The notes beneath the pieces were generated by a model that was not told the DNA's origin, did not search any database, and saw nothing but the letters and a program-made list of their open reading frames with translations. From Pseudomonas sp. (lineage in GTDB: Bacteria; Pseudomonadota; Gammaproteobacteria; Pseudomonadales; Pseudomonadaceae): a stretch of 34,028 nucleotides of DNA. Shown piece after piece: positions 15,348 to 24,384 of this stretch. The stretch is from positions 1 through 34,028 of the forward strand of contig NZ_JAUYNP010000029.1 in the NCBI RefSeq assembly GCF_030696055.1. Direction: 5' to 3'. The position numbers were made by a program, and so were the translations under genes. Each line of letters begins with the position of its first letter. The stretch's first letter is position 1.

Positions 15348-15512
15348 GCCGGCGGTGCGGGACTGTTCGTACTGTCCGATAGCCTGATCGGTATCCACCG
15401 TTTTGTCGCGCCATTCGAGGCTGCGCCTTACGCCATTATCCTCAGCTACTGGTTGGGTCAATGGGGCATCGCCGCCTCGACTTTCCGGCGCCGAAAAAGC
15501 CTTAATCGGTGA
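15348..15512 (+). pseudogene. 3' remnant of a lysoplasmalogenase (YhhN/TMEM86 family) gene
   Basis: Directly after the icp stop codon and in the same frame, about 54 codons read GLFVLSDSLIGIHRFVAPFE and, after a short gap, IILSYWLGQWGIAAS before a TGA at 15510-15512. The SDSLIxxxRFxxPF and YWLGQ motifs are the last conserved part of the YhhN lysoplasmalogenase family, multi-pass membrane hydrolases of about 200-230 residues. No start codon, ribosome-binding site or upstream part is present, so this is the tail of a deleted gene fused behind icp. I see nothing recognisable in 15513-15581 beyond the lead-in to the next gene. Confidence 0.75.
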
Positions 15513-15581
15513 CAGCTTTAACCAGCAGAGCAACAATAAATCAGCTATAGAAATAGACAGGAACAACTCAGAGAAAACATC

Positions 15582-16154
15582 ATGATGGACAAGAGGTATG
15601 TAGTTAGCCTGCTCCTCATGCTGACATGGCTATCGGGTTGCAGCAGCCTGTTACCCAGCGAACACGCAGAAGCGCGCTCCCCTTTCGGTGACTACCTGGA
15701 CTCAGAAATACGCTACTCCCAGGCCATACCGGGAAAAACCACTCGCTCCGAACTCTTCGCCCTGGGCTTCGATCCGCTGACCCAGGGCAACGGCAGGATG
15801 CTCTCCTTTATCGACATCCGCCTGATGTTCGTGCAGGCGAATGTGCCCCTCGACTACCTGCCCGATGGCCTGCTGCGCTGCCTGGAAGCCAAGGACCGCT
15901 GTGTGGGTTACGCCTTCGAATTCAACAAGACCGACACCAAACGGGTGGGCAACTTCTGGGCCGACGCGTTCAACTTCCGCAAGAAACGCGAACTGCAGGG
16001 CTGGGCTTTCCGCGCGGTGTTCATCCTGGTGGATGACATGCTGGTGCACAAGCTGAGCAATGGCGAACCGAATATTCGCCGCTACGAAGTCAAGCGCAAT
16101 CCGCTGGGTCCGCTGCAGGGGGCTGGCGAGTTCATTTTCGACCAAATGAAGTAA
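15582..16154 (+). CDS. Putative lipoprotein of unknown function
   Basis: A 190-residue protein with a clear lipoprotein signal peptide (MLTWLSGC; lipidated C20) and a hydrophilic mature part. I do not recognise the family. Visible features are two cysteines in the CLEAKDRC stretch (about residues 105-112) that could form a disulfide, and a mixed beta-rich pattern after it. A small protein anchored in the outer or inner membrane is expected. The first two codons are both ATG, so the start may be 15582 or 15585; the ribosome-binding site is weak. Its base composition is slightly less GC-rich near the start than its neighbours. It lies about 66 bp before cmoA on the same strand. Confidence 0.75.
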   Translation: MMDKRYVVSLLLMLTWLSGCSSLLPSEHAEARSPFGDYLDSEIRYSQAIPGKTTRSELFALGFDPLTQGNGRMLSFIDIRLMFVQANVPLDYLPDGLLRCLEAKDRCVGYAFEFNKTDTKRVGNFWADAFNFRKKRELQGWAFRAVFILVDDMLVHKLSNGEPNIRRYEVKRNPLGPLQGAGEFIFDQMK

Positions 16155-16220
16155 TGATGGTTTGGCTTAGCGCCGCACTTGGCTAAAATGCCGGCCTTTC
16201 TCGACTTATGCGCAGCCACC

Positions 16221-16964
16221 GTGACCAAACAGCCCGATCGCCTCTTCGCCCAGCCCCTGGCCCAGGTGCCGGACTTCGCCTTCAACGAGGACGTGGTGCG
16301 GGTGTTCCCGGACATGATCAAGCGCTCGGTACCCGGCTACCCGACCATAGTCGAGAACATCGGCGTGCTGGCCAGCCAATTCGCCCAGCCGCACAGCCTG
16401 CTGTATGACCTGGGCAGCTCCCTCGGCGCCGTGACCCAAGCCCTGCGCCGCCATGTGCAGATCGAAGACTGCCGGGTAATCGCCGTGGACAACTCCAGCG
16501 CCATGGTCGAGCGCTGCCGCGAATACCTGCATGCCCAGGACTCGATGTTTCAGGAACTGCTGCCAGTCGAGGTACTCGAAGCGGATATTCTGAGCCTGGA
16601 ATTTCAACCGACTTCTCTGGTGGCGCTGAACTTCACCCTGCAATTTATCCAGCCAGAACAACGCCTGGCCTTGCTCACGCGCATTCGCCAGGCCCTGCTG
16701 CCCGGCGGCGCGCTGATTCTGTCGGAAAAGCTGCGTTTCGAAGACAGCCAGCAGCACGAGCTGCTCACGAACTTGCATATCGCCTTCAAACGCGCCAATG
16801 GCTACAGCGAACTGGAAATCGCGCAGAAGCGTAGCGCCATCGAAAAGGTCATGCTGCCGGACAGCCTGGAGCAGCACCGCGAGCGCTTGCTGGCCGCCGG
16901 TTTCAGCAAAGTCGTGCCCTGGTTCCAGTGCCTTAACTTCGCCTCCCTGATTGCCCTGCCATGA
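16221..16964 (+). CDS. cmoA: Carboxy-S-adenosyl-L-methionine synthase CmoA
   Basis: CmoA converts S-adenosylmethionine and prephenate to carboxy-SAM, the donor for the 5-oxyacetic acid modification of the tRNA wobble uridine. The GTG at 16221 gives 247 residues, the length of the E. coli enzyme, and begins just ahead of the conserved [16 protein letters not shown] stretch; an ATG frame from 16179 adds a lead the family does not have. The nucleotide-binding motif [11 protein letters not shown] is near residues 62-72, and [10 protein letters not shown] and LSEKLRFED follow as in the family. The ribosome-binding site is poor. Its stop overlaps the cmoB start (ATGA), so the two enzymes of the pathway are translationally coupled. 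Confidence 0.95.
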   Translation: MTKQPDRLFAQPLAQVPDFAFNEDVVRVFPDMIKRSVPGYPTIVENIGVLASQFAQPHSLLYDLGSSLGAVTQALRRHVQIEDCRVIAVDNSSAMVERCREYLHAQDSMFQELLPVEVLEADILSLEFQPTSLVALNFTLQFIQPEQRLALLTRIRQALLPGGALILSEKLRFEDSQQHELLTNLHIAFKRANGYSELEIAQKRSAIEKVMLPDSLEQHRERLLAAGFSKVVPWFQCLNFASLIALP

Positions 16965-17929
16965 TCAACCGCCTCGACCTCGACGCCCTGCAAGCGGCGC
17001 TTGCCGGTACGCCACTGCAAGACTGGTCGGCCGACCTGCCCGGGCAGATCGACGCCAAGCTGGCCATAGGTCATGGCGATCTGCAGCGCTGGTATGGCGC
17101 GGTACAAGCATTGCCGACGCTCAACGTCGAGCAGCTGGAGCTGCTGAAGACCTTTAGCTTTTCCGGCCCTTGCGACGAGCCCACTCGAGCGGCGCTGAAA
17201 AGCGCGCTGCAAGGCCTGAGCCCCTGGCGCAAAGGTCCCTTTGATCTATTCGGCGTGCATATCGACACCGAATGGCGTTCGGACTGGAAATGGCAGCGCG
17301 TCGCCCCACACCTGGAGCTGACGGGCAAACGCATACTGGATGTCGGCTGCGGCAACGGCTACTACATGTGGCGCATGCTCGGCGCCGGCGCCGCCAGCGT
17401 GGTCGGCATCGACCCCAACTGGCTGTTCCTCTGCCAGTTCCTGGCGCTCAAGAATTACCTGCCCGAGCTGCCCGCCTGGCATCTGCCCCTGGCCTTCGAA
17501 GAATTGCCGGCCAAGTTGCAAGGCTTCGACACGGTGTTTTCGATGGGCGTGCTGTACCACCGCCGCTCCCCCATCGATCATTTGCTGGACCTGAAGGATT
17601 GCCTGGTCAAGGACGGCGAGCTGGTTCTGGAAACCCTGGTGGTGGAAGGCGATGCGCAGCAGGTGCTGATACCGGAAGACCGCTACGCGCAGATGCGCAA
17701 CGTCTGGTTCCTGCCCTCGGTAGCGGCGCTGGAGCTGTGGTTGCGCCGCGCCGGTTTCGTCGATATCCGCTGCGTGGATGTCAGCAGCACTTCGGTGCAA
17801 GAGCAGCGCTCGACCGACTGGATGCGCTTCCAGTCGCTGCCGGAGTTCCTCGACCCGGCCGACCATAGCCGCACGGTGGAAGGCCTGCCGGCGCCCAGTC
17901 GCGCCGTGCTGGTGGCGCGCAAGCCGTAA
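16961..17929 (+). CDS. cmoB: tRNA U34 carboxymethyltransferase CmoB
   Basis: CmoB transfers the carboxymethyl group of carboxy-SAM to 5-hydroxyuridine at tRNA position 34, giving cmo5U. The 322 residues match the family length. The N-terminal part carries [20 protein letters not shown] near 87-106, and the methyltransferase domain has [15 protein letters not shown] at about 125-139, followed by [17 protein letters not shown]. It overlaps cmoA by 4 bp and is the second gene of a two-gene pathway operon. Transcription meets the convergent pdxJ; a large inverted repeat occupies the 98-bp gap. Confidence 0.97.
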   Translation: MINRLDLDALQAALAGTPLQDWSADLPGQIDAKLAIGHGDLQRWYGAVQALPTLNVEQLELLKTFSFSGPCDEPTRAALKSALQGLSPWRKGPFDLFGVHIDTEWRSDWKWQRVAPHLELTGKRILDVGCGNGYYMWRMLGAGAASVVGIDPNWLFLCQFLALKNYLPELPAWHLPLAFEELPAKLQGFDTVFSMGVLYHRRSPIDHLLDLKDCLVKDGELVLETLVVEGDAQQVLIPEDRYAQMRNVWFLPSVAALELWLRRAGFVDIRCVDVSSTSVQEQRSTDWMRFQSLPEFLDPADHSRTVEGLPAPSRAVLVARKP

Positions 17930-17930
17930 C

Positions 17931-18020
17931 CGTAGGTTGGGCTGAAGAGCGAAGCGAGGAAGCCCAACAGGGTATCGGCGTCTGCTCGTTGGGCTTCGCT
18001 GCGCTCAGCACCAACCTACG
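17931..18020. repeat. Large inverted repeat between convergent cmoB and pdxJ
   Basis: The left arm (17931-17968, starting CGTAGGTTGGGCTGA and ending GAAGCCCAAC) is nearly complementary to the right arm (17988-18020, GTTGGGCTTC through CACCAACCTACG), with a 6-base length difference in the middle of the left arm. CACCAACCTAC is then repeated at 18021-18031. It lies 2 bp after the cmoB stop and ends 8 bp before the pdxJ stop. Arms of this GTAGGTTGGGCT type are common between Pseudomonas genes. A role as a two-way transcript end is likely from position, though there is no long T-run. Confidence 0.8.
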
Positions 18021-18027
18021 CACCAAC

Positions 18028-18774
18028 CTACCCGCGATTGGCCGCCGCCACTATCAGCTGCTTCATCTCCACCACCGCCTGCTTAAAGCCGACAAACAGC
18101 GCGTGGGCCACCAGGGCGTGGCCGATATTCAGCTCGTTGATCCCGGCGATAGCCGCCACCGGCTCGACGTTGTGGTAGTGCAGGCCATGGCCGGCATTGA
18201 CGATCAGGCCATGGGCCAAACCGCAGGCTACGCCATCACGAATTCGCGCCAGTTCGCGGGCCGCCTCCTCAGGCGTATGGGCGTCGGCATAACGCCCGGT
18301 ATGCAACTCGATGGCCGGCGCACCGACGCGCTTGGAGGCCGCGATCTGTCGCTCGTCCGGATCGATAAACAACGAGACTTCGCAACCTATCTTGCTCAAG
18401 CGCTGCACCGCCGCGCCAATCCGCGCCTCTTGCCCGGCCACGTCCAGGCCGCCTTCGGTGGTCAACTCCTGGCGGGTTTCCGGTACCAGGCAGACATGCT
18501 CGGGACGGATGCTTTCGGCGAAGGCGAGCATCTCTTCGGTCACGCCCATCTCGAAGTTCATCCGCGTTTGCAGCACCGCCTTGAGCAGGCGCACGTCGCG
18601 CTCCTGGATATGCCGGCGGTCTTCACGCAGGTGCACGGTAATGCCATCGGCGCCGGCTTCTTCGGCGTCCAGCGCGGCCTTGACCGGGTCTGGATAACGG
18701 GTACCACGGGCCTGGCGCAGGGTCGCCACATGGTCGATATTCACACCCAGCAGAATTCGGTTGGCATCAGTCAC
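18028..18774 (-). CDS. pdxJ: Pyridoxine 5'-phosphate synthase PdxJ
   Basis: PdxJ joins 1-deoxyxylulose 5-phosphate with 3-amino-2-oxopropyl phosphate to make pyridoxine 5'-phosphate, the ring-closing step of vitamin B6 synthesis. The 248-residue TIM-barrel protein shows [16 protein letters not shown] (9-25), [14 protein letters not shown] (44-57), the [15 protein letters not shown] stretch and ELHTGRYA. The start is GTG, 8 bases inside the end of recO, so the two are translationally coupled. It is last in the rnc-era-recO-pdxJ series, an arrangement conserved in many gammaproteobacteria. Confidence 0.97.
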   Translation of the reverse strand: MTDANRILLGVNIDHVATLRQARGTRYPDPVKAALDAEEAGADGITVHLREDRRHIQERDVRLLKAVLQTRMNFEMGVTEEMLAFAESIRPEHVCLVPETRQELTTEGGLDVAGQEARIGAAVQRLSKIGCEVSLFIDPDERQIAASKRVGAPAIELHTGRYADAHTPEEAARELARIRDGVACGLAHGLIVNAGHGLHYHNVEPVAAIAGINELNIGHALVAHALFVGFKQAVVEMKQLIVAAANRG

Positions 18775-19465
18775 GGTTCGGCTCCTTGAGCGTCATAAAG
18801 AGTTCGCGGCTGACCAGGGGTCGACCGCCTAGATGGGGGGCCAGAGCTTGGCGCATCAGGCGCTTGGCCGCTGCCAGCGCCCCGGCTGCAGTCCAATCGG
18901 CTTCGGCCATGGCGAGTAACTCGGCCCCTTGAAACACGCCGGGCTGCAATTGCCCGACCGCCTCCAGGCCGGCATCGGCTTGCAATCGATACAGCCCTTC
19001 GGCCGCAATAGGCTGGCCGTGGCGATCATGATCCAGGGCGAAACCATAGCCCAGCTCATCGAGCAAACGCCATTCAAAAGCGCGCAACAAAGGCTCCAGC
19101 GCCCGGCCCTGGGCCAGCGCCAGCACAGTCATGGCGTAGTGTTCGAACGTTGCCGGATGCGGGTCTTCGGCCGGCAGCAGGCGGATCAACAGCTCATTCA
19201 GATAGAGGCCACTGAATAGCGCCTCGCCGCTAAGCAGATTGGGGATGCCGGCGGCCTCCAGGCGGCCGACATTCTTCAGCTCACCACGCCCGCGAAACTC
19301 CACTTCAAGCGGCACGAAGGGCCGCGCCAGGGTCCCCGCCTTGCCCCGCGCCCCGCGCAGCACCGCGCGCAAGCGGCCTTGCGGGGTGAGAAAGTCCACC
19401 AACGCGCTGCTTTCACGGTAAGCACGGCTGTGCAGAACATAGGCTGGCTGGCTAAGCGCAAGCAT
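18767..19465 (-). CDS. recO: DNA repair protein RecO
   Basis: RecO helps RecR load RecA on single-stranded DNA coated with SSB and anneals complementary strands. The 232 residues begin with the OB-fold domain ([20 protein letters not shown], residues 7-26, then [12 protein letters not shown]). A helical domain follows ([20 protein letters not shown], about 88-107, and [13 protein letters not shown]). The zinc-binding cysteines of some RecO proteins are absent, as in many Pseudomonas and E. coli forms. It lies 49 bp after era and overlaps pdxJ. Confidence 0.95.
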   Translation of the reverse strand: MLALSQPAYVLHSRAYRESSALVDFLTPQGRLRAVLRGARGKAGTLARPFVPLEVEFRGRGELKNVGRLEAAGIPNLLSGEALFSGLYLNELLIRLLPAEDPHPATFEHYAMTVLALAQGRALEPLLRAFEWRLLDELGYGFALDHDRHGQPIAAEGLYRLQADAGLEAVGQLQPGVFQGAELLAMAEADWTAAGALAAAKRLMRQALAPHLGGRPLVSRELFMTLKEPNRD

Positions 19466-19514
19466 GGCGGGTTTTACTCAAAGAGCTGGGCGCCGGATAG
19501 CGCCCATGCGCGAC

Positions 19515-20417
19515 TCAGATATCGTCGTAACCCAGCGAACGCAGGGCGCGCTCGTCGTCCGACCAGCCGCCTTTGACCTTGACCCAGAGGTTGAGCATGA
19601 CCTTGGAGTCGAACATCACCTCCATGTCCTTGCGTGCTTCCTGGCCAATGCGCTTGATCCGCTCGCCCTTGTCGCCAATGATGATTTTCTTCTGCCCGTC
19701 GCGCTCGACCAGAATCAGCGCATGGATATGCAGGATGCGCCCGTCACGCTTGAACTCCTCGATTTCCACGGTGATCTGGTAGGGCAACTCGGCACCCAGC
19801 TGGCGCATGATCTTCTCGCGCACCAGCTCGGCGGCAAAGAAGCGACTGGAGCGGTCGGTGACCTGGTCTTCCGGGAAGAAGTGCACGCCCTCGGGCAAAC
19901 GCTCACCCACCAGTTTTTCCAGGGTACCGAGGTTGTGCCCATGCTGGGCGGAGACCGGCACTATTTCCGCATTCGGCAACTGGGTGGCCAGCCACTCCAG
20001 GTGCGGCATCAGCTCGGCCTTGTCTTCGATGCGGTCGGTCTTGTTGATCGCCAGAATCACCGGGCCCTGCACGTACTGCACTCGCTCGAGGACCATCTGG
20101 TCTTCGTCGGTCCAGCGGGTGCGATCCACCACGAAGATCACCACGTCGACGTCTTTCAGCGCCGACGAGGCGTTCTTGTTCATATAGCGATTAAGAGCTT
20201 TCTCGTTGTTCTTGTGCAGGCCGGGGGTGTCCACATAGATCGCCTGTACCGCACCTTCGGTCTTGATCCCGAGCATATTGTGCCGAGTGGTCTGCGGTTT
20301 GCGCGAGGTGATCGCCAGTTTTTGCCCGAGGATATGGTTGAGCAGCGTCGACTTGCCCACGTTGGGCCGGCCAACAATGGCGACATAGCCACAGCGTGTA
20401 ACAGGTGAATCAGTCAT
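19515..20417 (-). CDS. era: GTPase Era
   Basis: Era is an essential GTPase that binds 16S rRNA and assists 30S ribosome maturation. From the ATG at 20415-20417 it has 300 residues. The G-domain motifs are GRPNVGKS (16-23), DTPGLHKN and NKTD. The C-terminal KH RNA-binding domain includes [20 protein letters not shown] near residues 240-260. The start lies 8 bases inside rnc with a GGAG site, which favours it over an upstream ATG at 20441. Coupling to rnc places two RNA-processing factors under shared expression. Confidence 0.97.
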   Translation of the reverse strand: MTDSPVTRCGYVAIVGRPNVGKSTLLNHILGQKLAITSRKPQTTRHNMLGIKTEGAVQAIYVDTPGLHKNNEKALNRYMNKNASSALKDVDVVIFVVDRTRWTDEDQMVLERVQYVQGPVILAINKTDRIEDKAELMPHLEWLATQLPNAEIVPVSAQHGHNLGTLEKLVGERLPEGVHFFPEDQVTDRSSRFFAAELVREKIMRQLGAELPYQITVEIEEFKRDGRILHIHALILVERDGQKKIIIGDKGERIKRIGQEARKDMEVMFDSKVMLNLWVKVKGGWSDDERALRSLGYDDI

Positions 20418-21099
20418 TACCATTCTCCACACCCAAGGCAATTAAAGCTGCGGCCGCCGCGACCTGTTCGGCGATACGACGGCTGGCACCCTGCCCCAGG
20501 GTTTTATCATTCAATAAGGTGACCAGGCACTCGACCACGAATGTCCGGCAATGCGGCTCGCCCTGGATATCCACCACGTCATAACGCGGCAGCTCACAGG
20601 CGCGCGATTGCAGAAACTCCTGCAAGCGGGTCTTCGGGTCCTTGTTGGTGTCGACCAGGGTCAAACTGTCCAGCTCAGTGGTCAGCCACGCCAGTACCCG
20701 CTCACGCGCGGCGTCCATGCCGGTATCCAAGTAGATGGCACCGATCAGCGCTTCGAGGGCATCGGCGAGGATGGACTCGCGGCGAAAACCACCGCTTTTC
20801 AACTCACCCGACCCCAGGCGCAGGTATTCACCGAGATCGAAGCCGCGGGCCAGCACGGCCAGGGTTTCACCTTTGACCAGACGCGCACGCAGGCGTGACA
20901 GCTGGCCTTCGCGGGCCAGCGGGAAGCGCTGGAACAGCGCCTCCCCGGCGACGAAATTGAGGATGGCATCCCCCAGAAACTCCAGACGCTCATTGTTGCG
21001 CCCGGCAAAACTGCGGTGGGTCAGGGCCAGGACCATCAGATCCTGGTCTTTAAACTTGTAACCGAGCTGACGCTCGAGTCGAGCCAAGGAATCACTCAC
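20410..21099 (-). CDS. rnc: Ribonuclease III
   Basis: RNase III cuts double-stranded RNA and processes rRNA precursors and many regulatory RNAs. The 229-residue protein has the endonuclease signature [12 protein letters not shown] (about 36-47) with metal-binding acidic residues, a second acidic site at [13 protein letters not shown], and a C-terminal double-stranded RNA-binding domain ([11 protein letters not shown] onward, from about 154). The start is GTG; its bases overlap the stop of the upstream DUF4845 gene (GTGA). Confidence 0.97.
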   Translation of the reverse strand: MSDSLARLERQLGYKFKDQDLMVLALTHRSFAGRNNERLEFLGDAILNFVAGEALFQRFPLAREGQLSRLRARLVKGETLAVLARGFDLGEYLRLGSGELKSGGFRRESILADALEALIGAIYLDTGMDAARERVLAWLTTELDSLTLVDTNKDPKTRLQEFLQSRACELPRYDVVDIQGEPHCRTFVVECLVTLLNDKTLGQGASRRIAEQVAAAAALIALGVENGND

Positions 21100-21473
21100 G
21101 GCATGCGCACACGGAATTCTTTATCGAAACGCACCACCAGGTCGATATTCTCAATCAGCGGTTCACGCTTTTCGTACTTCAGGTGCGCGCGAAATTCGTT
21201 GTTCTCGATCTTCACCTTCAAGGCTTCCTTAATGTCCAGATCGCGAATACTGTTCACCTGCATACCTGAGCTGACATGGCTGTAGAAGTCGCCCACCGTA
21301 GCAATTTGCTTGGCCCTGTCGGTTTCCACCGACATGATGGTTTTTTCCAGCGACATATAGTCGAAATAATGCGGCAACACCTTAAATGCCGCACTGGCGA
21401 AAAAGGCCACCAAGGCCAGCACCACAAGCACACCGAGAATCGACATACCCTTTTGCGAACGCGCAAGTTTCAT
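21096..21473 (-). CDS. DUF4845 domain-containing membrane protein
   Basis: A 125-residue protein that matches the DUF4845 family, regularly found between lepB and rnc in Pseudomonas. It starts with [20 protein letters not shown], a basic stretch followed by one membrane helix in the style of type IV pilin leaders, and has a soluble C-terminal domain of about 90 residues. The function is not known. The ATG at 21471-21473 follows GGGGTC; the extended frame to 21521 is not needed. It overlaps the GTG start of rnc. Confidence 0.88.
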   Translation of the reverse strand: MKLARSQKGMSILGVLVVLALVAFFASAAFKVLPHYFDYMSLEKTIMSVETDRAKQIATVGDFYSHVSSGMQVNSIRDLDIKEALKVKIENNEFRAHLKYEKREPLIENIDLVVRFDKEFRVRMP

Positions 21474-21535
21474 AGTTGACCCCAAGTTAAAGTTATTGAA
21501 GAGCCTGAAGGCTGGAGACAAGAGTATTTATAGCC

Positions 21536-21562
21536 TGCGACGCCGTATTGAACAGCGTCGCA
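21536..21562. other. Perfect 8-bp hairpin between lepB and the DUF4845 gene
   Basis: TGCGACGC (21536-21543) pairs with GCGTCGCA (21555-21562) across an 11-base loop, 15 bp after the lepB stop. There is no T-run on the minus strand, so it may weaken rather than end lepA-lepB readthrough. TATAAATA, a possible -10 element for the DUF4845-rnc group, follows it at 21525-21532. Confidence 0.4.
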
Positions 21563-21576
21563 GAATTAGCAGCGCC

Positions 21577-22431
21577 TTAGTGAATCAGGCCAATGCGGGA
21601 GAAATTGGGTAGATTGCGCAACTTGGGATCGGGCCAGCTCATCCATACCGCGAAGGCTTTGCCGACAATATTCCGATCCGGCACCATGCCCCAGAGCGGT
21701 TTGGGAATAGCCGGATCATTCCAGTAACGGCTGTCGTTGGAGTTGTCGCGGTTGTCACCCATCATAAAGTAATGCCCTTGCGGCACGACCCACTCGCGCC
21801 CCGGCTCAACGCGATAGCGCTGCATTTCCTTGCGGATCAGGTGCTCGGCCTCGCCCAGCTTTTCCTTATAAAGCACGGCGCTGCCGAGACTGCCCGGCTC
21901 CTCACCGATCAATTGCTCGGCCACTGGCTTGCCGTTGATAAACAAGCGTTTATCGGTGCTGTAGGCCACATGATCGCCAGCCAGGCCAACCACACGCTTG
22001 ATGTAGTTGATATTGGGCTCGCTCGGGTAGCGAAACACCATCACATCGCCGCGTTGCGGGTCACCGACCTCTATCACCTTGGTGTCCAGCACAGGCAAAC
22101 GAATGCCGTAGGCGAACTTGTTGACCAGAATAAAGTCGCCCACTTCCAGGGTCGGCTTCATCGATCCGGACGGAATCTGGAACGGCTCGACCAGAAACGA
22201 ACGCAACACCAGCACTATCGCCAGCACCGGGAAGAAGGATTTGCCGTACTCCACCAGCATCGGTTCCTTGTTCAGCCGATCCAGCACCACTTCGTCCGGC
22301 TCGCTGACCTGACCATGGTAGGTGGCGATGGCCGCCCGACGGCGCGGCGCCAGGAAGATCAGATCGAACAAGGCCAAGACGCCACACAGGGCGACGGCTA
22401 TGACCAGCAACAGCGGGAAATTTAGCGACAT
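21577..22431 (-). CDS. lepB: Signal peptidase I (LepB)
   Basis: LepB removes signal peptides from exported proteins on the outer face of the inner membrane. The 284-residue protein has two N-terminal membrane helices (about 5-25 and 64-80). The nucleophile S90 lies in IPSGSMKPTL, the general base K145 in NYIKRVVG, and the conserved GDNRDNSNDSR box near residues 226-236. It starts 5 bp after the lepA stop, so the two are co-transcribed, as in most proteobacteria. Confidence 0.97.
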   Translation of the reverse strand: MSLNFPLLLVIAVALCGVLALFDLIFLAPRRRAAIATYHGQVSEPDEVVLDRLNKEPMLVEYGKSFFPVLAIVLVLRSFLVEPFQIPSGSMKPTLEVGDFILVNKFAYGIRLPVLDTKVIEVGDPQRGDVMVFRYPSEPNINYIKRVVGLAGDHVAYSTDKRLFINGKPVAEQLIGEEPGSLGSAVLYKEKLGEAEHLIRKEMQRYRVEPGREWVVPQGHYFMMGDNRDNSNDSRYWNDPAIPKPLWGMVPDRNIVGKAFAVWMSWPDPKLRNLPNFSRIGLIH

Positions 22432-22436
22432 AGGAC

Positions 22437-24236
22437 CTAACTATCCAACCTGAGCACGGCAAGGAAGGCTTCTTGTGGAATCTCCACGTTACCCACCTGC
22501 TTCATGCGTTTCTTACCGGCTTTCTGCTTTTCCAGCAGCTTGCGCTTACGGCTGACGTCACCACCGTAGCATTTGGCCAGTACGTTCTTTCTGAGTGCCT
22601 TGACAGTCGTGCGCGCCACAATCTGCCCGCCAATGGCGGCCTGAATGGCCACATCGAACATCTGTCGCGGAATCAGCTCTTTCATCTTCTCGGTCAACGC
22701 ACGGCCTTTGTAGTGCGCGTTGTCACGGTGCACGATCAACGCCAGGGCATCGACCTTCTCACCGTTGATCAGCACATCCAGCTTGACCAGATTAGCCGAC
22801 TGATAACGATCGAAGTGATAGTCCAGCGAAGCGTAGCCACGGCTGGTCGACTTCAGACGGTCGAAGAAGTCCAGGACCACTTCGTTCATCGGTAGGTCAT
22901 AGGTCACTTGCACCTGGGAACCGAGGAACAGCATGTCGTGCTGCACGCCCCGTTTCTCGATGCACAGGGTAATCACGTTACCCAGGTGTTCCTGGGGGAC
23001 CAGGATGCTGGCGCGCACGATCGGCTCGCGCATGTCTTCGATGCTCGAAAGATCGGGCAACTTGGACGGGTTGTCGACGTAAATCGTTTCACCTGTCTTG
23101 AGCAGCAATTCGAAAATTACCGTCGGCGCGGTGGTGATCAGGTCGAGGTCGTACTCGCGCTCCAGACGCTCCTGGATGATCTCCATATGCAGCATGCCGA
23201 GGAAACCGCAACGGAAGCCGAAACCCAGAGCGTCGGAGCTTTCCGGGGTGTACTGCAAGGACGAGTCGTTCAGCGTGAGCTTTTGCAGGGCTTCGCGGAA
23301 ATCTTCGAAGTCGTCGGAACTGACCGGAAACAGACCGGCATAGACCTGCGGCTGAATGCGCTTGAACCCGGGTAGCACGTCGACATCGGGGGTCGAGCTC
23401 AAGGTCAGGGTATCGCCCACTGGCGCACCGTGAATATCCTTGATGCCGGCGATGATAAAGCCCACTTCACCGGCTTTCAGATCGGTGGTGGCGCTGTGCT
23501 TGGGGTTGAATACGCCGACGCTGTCCACCAGGTGGATCTTGCCGGTGGATTTCACCAAAATCTTGTCGCCCTTCTTCACCCGGCCGTGACGTACACGCAC
23601 CAGGGACACGACGCCCAGGTAATTATCGAACCAGGAGTCGATGATCAGGGCTTGCAGCGGATCTTCGATATTGCCGGTCGGCGCTGGAATGGTGCTGACC
23701 AGACGCTCGAGCACCTCATCGACGCCCAGGCCGGTCTTGGCACTGCAGGTCACCGCATCGGTGGCATCGATGCCGATGATTTTCTCGATTTCTTCTTTGA
23801 CGCGGTCCGGATCGGCTTGCGGCAGATCGATCTTGTTCAACACCGGCATGACCTCGAGGCCCTGCTCGATGGCGGTGTAGCAGTTGGCAACCGACTGTGC
23901 CTCGACGCCCTGGCCGGCATCGACCACCAGCAATGCGCCTTCACAAGCCGCCAGGGAACGACTGACCTCATAGGTGAAGTCGACATGGCCGGGGGTGTCG
24001 ATAAAGTTCAGCTGGTAGGTCTTGCCGTCACGCGCCGTGTAATACAGGGTCACGCTGTGCGCTTTGATGGTAATACCGCGCTCACGCTCCAGATCCATGG
24101 AATCCAGCACCTGGGCTTCCATTTCGCGCTCGGCCAGGCCACCACACATCTGGATAAAACGGTCAGCCAGGGTGGACTTGCCATGATCGATGTGGGCAAT
24201 GATGGAAAAATTGCGGATATGACTCAGGTCACTCAC
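22437..24236 (-). CDS. lepA: Elongation factor 4 (LepA)
   Basis: LepA is a ribosome-bound GTPase related to EF-G that affects translation under stress and ribosome assembly. At 599 residues it has the family length. The G-domain shows [13 protein letters not shown] (14-26), the RGITIKA switch, DTPGHVDF and NKIDLP. The LepA-specific C-terminal domain is present ([20 protein letters not shown] near 555-575). The start codon is GTG with a weak ribosome-binding site. The gene is preceded by the muc-operon terminator, so it should have its own promoter in 24237-24342, where I see no clear match. Confidence 0.97.
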   Translation of the reverse strand: MSDLSHIRNFSIIAHIDHGKSTLADRFIQMCGGLAEREMEAQVLDSMDLERERGITIKAHSVTLYYTARDGKTYQLNFIDTPGHVDFTYEVSRSLAACEGALLVVDAGQGVEAQSVANCYTAIEQGLEVMPVLNKIDLPQADPDRVKEEIEKIIGIDATDAVTCSAKTGLGVDEVLERLVSTIPAPTGNIEDPLQALIIDSWFDNYLGVVSLVRVRHGRVKKGDKILVKSTGKIHLVDSVGVFNPKHSATTDLKAGEVGFIIAGIKDIHGAPVGDTLTLSSTPDVDVLPGFKRIQPQVYAGLFPVSSDDFEDFREALQKLTLNDSSLQYTPESSDALGFGFRCGFLGMLHMEIIQERLEREYDLDLITTAPTVIFELLLKTGETIYVDNPSKLPDLSSIEDMREPIVRASILVPQEHLGNVITLCIEKRGVQHDMLFLGSQVQVTYDLPMNEVVLDFFDRLKSTSRGYASLDYHFDRYQSANLVKLDVLINGEKVDALALIVHRDNAHYKGRALTEKMKELIPRQMFDVAIQAAIGGQIVARTTVKALRKNVLAKCYGGDVSRKRKLLEKQKAGKKRMKQVGNVEIPQEAFLAVLRLDS

Positions 24237-24342
24237 AGGACAACACTCGAAAAGGCCGCAGGCGACTGCCCGCCGAAAATAGCCGTGAAGTGTACCCGAA
24301 AGGCACCCGGCGCGTCATCAAGACCGCAATGCTGCAGGATGC

Positions 24343-24364
24343 AAAAGGGCGACCGCAGTCGCCC
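24343..24364 (-). terminator. Rho-independent terminator of the algU-mucABCD operon
   Basis: On the minus strand GGGCGAC (24358-24364) pairs with GTCGCCC (24347-24353) over a 4-base loop and is followed by TTTT (24343-24346). It lies 20 bp after the mucD stop and separates the stress operon from lepA. Confidence 0.82.
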
Positions 24365-24384
24365 CTTTGCGCCTGGCACAACGG

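Noticed and set aside
16179..16220. ATG start for cmoA 14 codons upstream
   Set aside because: The added residues do not resemble the family's N-terminus; the GTG at 16221 gives the standard 247 residues.
19464..20408. Plus-strand open frame of 314 codons
   Set aside because: It is antisense to era, with shadow-type composition and no ribosome-binding site.
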